Assembly: GCA_013397865.1 (NCBI GenBank)
Contig: VZTI01003935.1
Location: 724,159 to 788,158 of the forward strand
Reading direction: 5' to 3'
DNA length: 64,000 bases
DNA from: Struthidea cinerea
Lineage: Eukaryota; Chordata; Aves; Passeriformes; Corcoracidae
Made by a program: the position numbers and the translations under genes. Shown here one piece after another: positions 61,798 to 64,000 of this stretch; within the stretch, counting starts at the first letter, position 1; each line of letters begins with the position of its first letter. The notes under the pieces are model-generated. The model was not told the origin of the DNA, searched no databases, and saw only the letters and a program-made list of their open reading frames with translations.

Positions 61798-64000
61798 GTC
61801 TGTATTTTTCCCTTCATTCTTCTCAATGACATTTCTCAGCTTAAATGAGTGCAAAGCAAAACCTAAGGTTAACATGCTAATCTGGGACTTCTGAGAGAGA
61901 TTCCATTTCTGTCTCCTCAACAAAACCTCCCTGTGAATTCAGGCAAATCACTTGTCCTCTCTCCATGTCCCCTACTCACATGGTTTTTCTAAAAGGGTGC
62001 TTTATCTCACTCTGTGAGATGTGTGTGTTTATGCAGATTTTTCCTAGCTTTGTTCAGAGCCTCCAGCTGCTACAGTAAATGTTAGTAATAATAACAATAA
62101 GATCAAAAGCCTCTTTGGCACTAAAAAATAAGTTCAACCAGCTGATTCCACCCTATATCTGCCCATTCTGAGGTCTCATCAACAACTGACCTTTACAGAT
62201 CTCAATGTCATTTCTCCTTAAGCAAATATGTAAAGGGGCAGCAACAGAAGAAATGCATAAAAAGCAGATTTAGGTCCCAGCTGTCTTTAAGAGATTGAAC
62301 CAGTCTTGCATGATAGAGGAGCTTGCAGATTTAAATTACCATATGGGGTTAAGTTCCTTCAGAAGGGCAGGAATTGTGCAAAGGAGGAATTGTGCAAAGC
62401 CCCTTTCTTGTCAGATGTCTCACAGACATCACAGACATTCACCTTGCACAGTTTAGGCCTTCAACCCCTTGATACTCTTCCTCCTGTGTTGAGTGCTGTG
62501 GTGGGACACAAGCCCACAAAGGCTTTGTGCTGTCTCTGCCGGGAGTGGCTTTTCCCTCTGGGAGCCGGGGTGGAGCCCAGCAGCTCCAGCTGGTTTGTTT
62601 GGGGGTTCATTCAACTCATTCTGTCCTTGCAGTTGTGCCATGCCACGTGCAGACAGAGAGGAGGAAGACAGGATCCCACATTCAGCACTCAGGGACTCTG
62701 TGGAGTGGTGCTGCACCCCAGACAGCCGGGATGTGCTTTGGCTGTGGTCCAGCATCCATCCTCTCGGATCCACGTGGTTGCTCAGTGTGGGTTTTCACCA
62801 GTGAATCAGAAAACAAATAATGACACACCAGCCGCTGAGGAGGACCTGCTCTTACCCCCGGGCTAATTTAATCCCCCCTCCTCTTGCTAGAGGCTTCTAG
62901 GAATTAAGGAAAGTTGTACCAGTACCTGCCTGCCACCCAGAGGGACATTCAAGGTGTTCTAGCACGGTGGAGAGGCTCCCATGGCAATTTAGGCCGACCT
63001 AACCTGGGACCACCCCAGTGCAGCCCCTCCTTATAATTCATTCCCACTTAAAATGAAAAGCTAACTTGTTCTGGGTCAATTTTTTTTGATGAATCAGGTC
63101 CCTAAACCATCTCAGTGCATTGTTGTGGAGTGCTGGCGCCAGCACAAGCTGGGGGACTGGGAGGGACAGACCAACCATCTCTTAAAAGTGAGCAAGAGAG
63201 TGGGGATGGAGCAGGCAGTGCTGATTTAGAGAATGGGGAGCAGAGCTGGGTGAAGACTCGGTGTCTGTGATGTGGTTTAGGTGGTACAGGAAACCTGAGC
63301 TGGCAGCAGTGAGCTGCACCCACTCAGGAAAACTGCATTTTAATAACACTCATTATGTGTTTGCATGACTCCCAACAGTTGCTGTCTCTGCACGAGCGAA
63401 TACAGAGGGGTTTTATTTGAGGAGGCTGGAGAAGTGTTGTGACTGGAGGACAGGATTATTCCCTTTACTCTGTTTTTGCTTTTAAAAACTTTGCAGCTGT
63501 GGCGATAGCTTAAAACTCCTTAAATAGCATGTTTCTTAAACAGATGAAAGTGCAGATGGTCCCCCACCCTCGCTTACAGAGGCTTAAAAACTCATTTATT
63601 AGATCTTTAAAGATTTGTGACAAGCTTTGCAAATATTAATGTTTGTGAATATTTTTGAAATCTCTCATAATGCTCAGTGTTACCGATGAATACTTTGTGA
63701 TCTCAAAAAAAAAAAAAAATAGAAGAAAAAACTGCACAGATTTGCTCCATTTTGAGTAGAGGTGAGATTCAGGCACACAAGTGGGTCTGTTGTTATTTAT
63801 TGAGTTTAGCAGGTGTTAAACATCAGCCAGGAGGTAATGCCTTGTGATTTGTGTTTATTTTTAATCCAAAAACACCAACACTGCTTTTAAGCTTGACCAC
63901 TCACAGGCAGAGTGCTAAAGAATCACTTGGTTTAATTTTTAATTCGGTGATTGATAACAGGGGGTAGGAACAGGACTATTCCACATCAATCCCGTGCTTT
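61798..64000 (+). other. CRHR2: CRHR2 intron 3, left part, continuing beyond the window
   Basis: This begins with the GTCTGT donor after exon 3 and runs off the window. I found no stretch resembling the expected first membrane-segment exon. It contains a short tandem duplication at 62370-62399 and an A-run near 63704-63719, and otherwise nothing I can name. Confidence 0.75.
62370..62399. repeat. 16-bp tandem duplication
   Basis: GGAATTGTGCAAAGGA is followed by GGAATTGTGCAAAG. Confidence 0.95.

Noticed and set aside
61798..64000. Search for the next CRHR2 exon (first membrane segment)
   Set aside because: No reading like QRKYDLHYR with a following hydrophobic segment was found; the exon is assumed to lie beyond the window.

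Overview
The window is 64 kb of vertebrate, almost certainly avian, genomic DNA. The signs are a very large intron, low gene density, at least a dozen truncated CR1 LINE fragments carrying the typical bird CR1 3' end (GATTCTATGATTCTATG-type tails), and solo LTRs with 6-bp target-site duplications of the class II (ERVK/alpha-like) type. I cannot fix the species from the sequence; a passerine or other neoavian bird is a guess.

The only protein gene I can support is the 5' part of CRHR2, the corticotropin-releasing hormone (urocortin) receptor 2, a class B GPCR, on the + strand. A CCAAT/TATA-like promoter lies at about 25.62-25.65 kb. It is followed by a roughly 0.2-kb 5' UTR with a lysine-rich upstream ORF, then coding exon 1 (25894-26011), a 141-bp intron 1, coding exon 2 (26153-26272), a 35.4-kb intron 2 and coding exon 3 (61712-61797). 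Joined, the three exons give 108 residues: the whole N-terminal hormone-binding domain up to its last cysteine, with six cysteines and five N-glycosylation sequons. The seven-membrane part lies beyond the right edge.

Positions 1 to about 25.49 kb are upstream DNA with no recognisable gene. They hold two 388-bp solo LTRs in opposite orientation (2085-2472 and 3993-4380, each with a perfect 6-bp TSD), a tail-to-tail pair of CR1 pieces between them, several more CR1 fragments and a cluster of overlapping inverted repeats at 5.3 kb. Intron 2 holds most of the rest: a CpG-dense LTR-like promoter in sense orientation at about 33.8-34.2 kb, a gapped LTR at 34.5-34.7 kb, a compound LTR pair at 42.5-43.3 kb bounded by a 17-bp direct repeat, a CR1 split by an LTR at 44.6-45.3 kb, and a 3' fragment of elongator tRNA-Met with a genome-encoded CCA at 56.1 kb.

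I found no clearly new biological system. The observations most worth checking are these: intron 1 is frame-neutral and open, so its retention would add a 47-residue segment with a hydrophobic stretch to the receptor N-terminus; a stop codon and an AATAAA signal sit about 100 bp inside intron 2; the CpG-rich LTR promoter in intron 2 is followed by a strong splice donor; the tRNA-Met fragment looks copied from a mature tRNA; and a one-base assembly gap falls inside an LTR and may hide a provirus.
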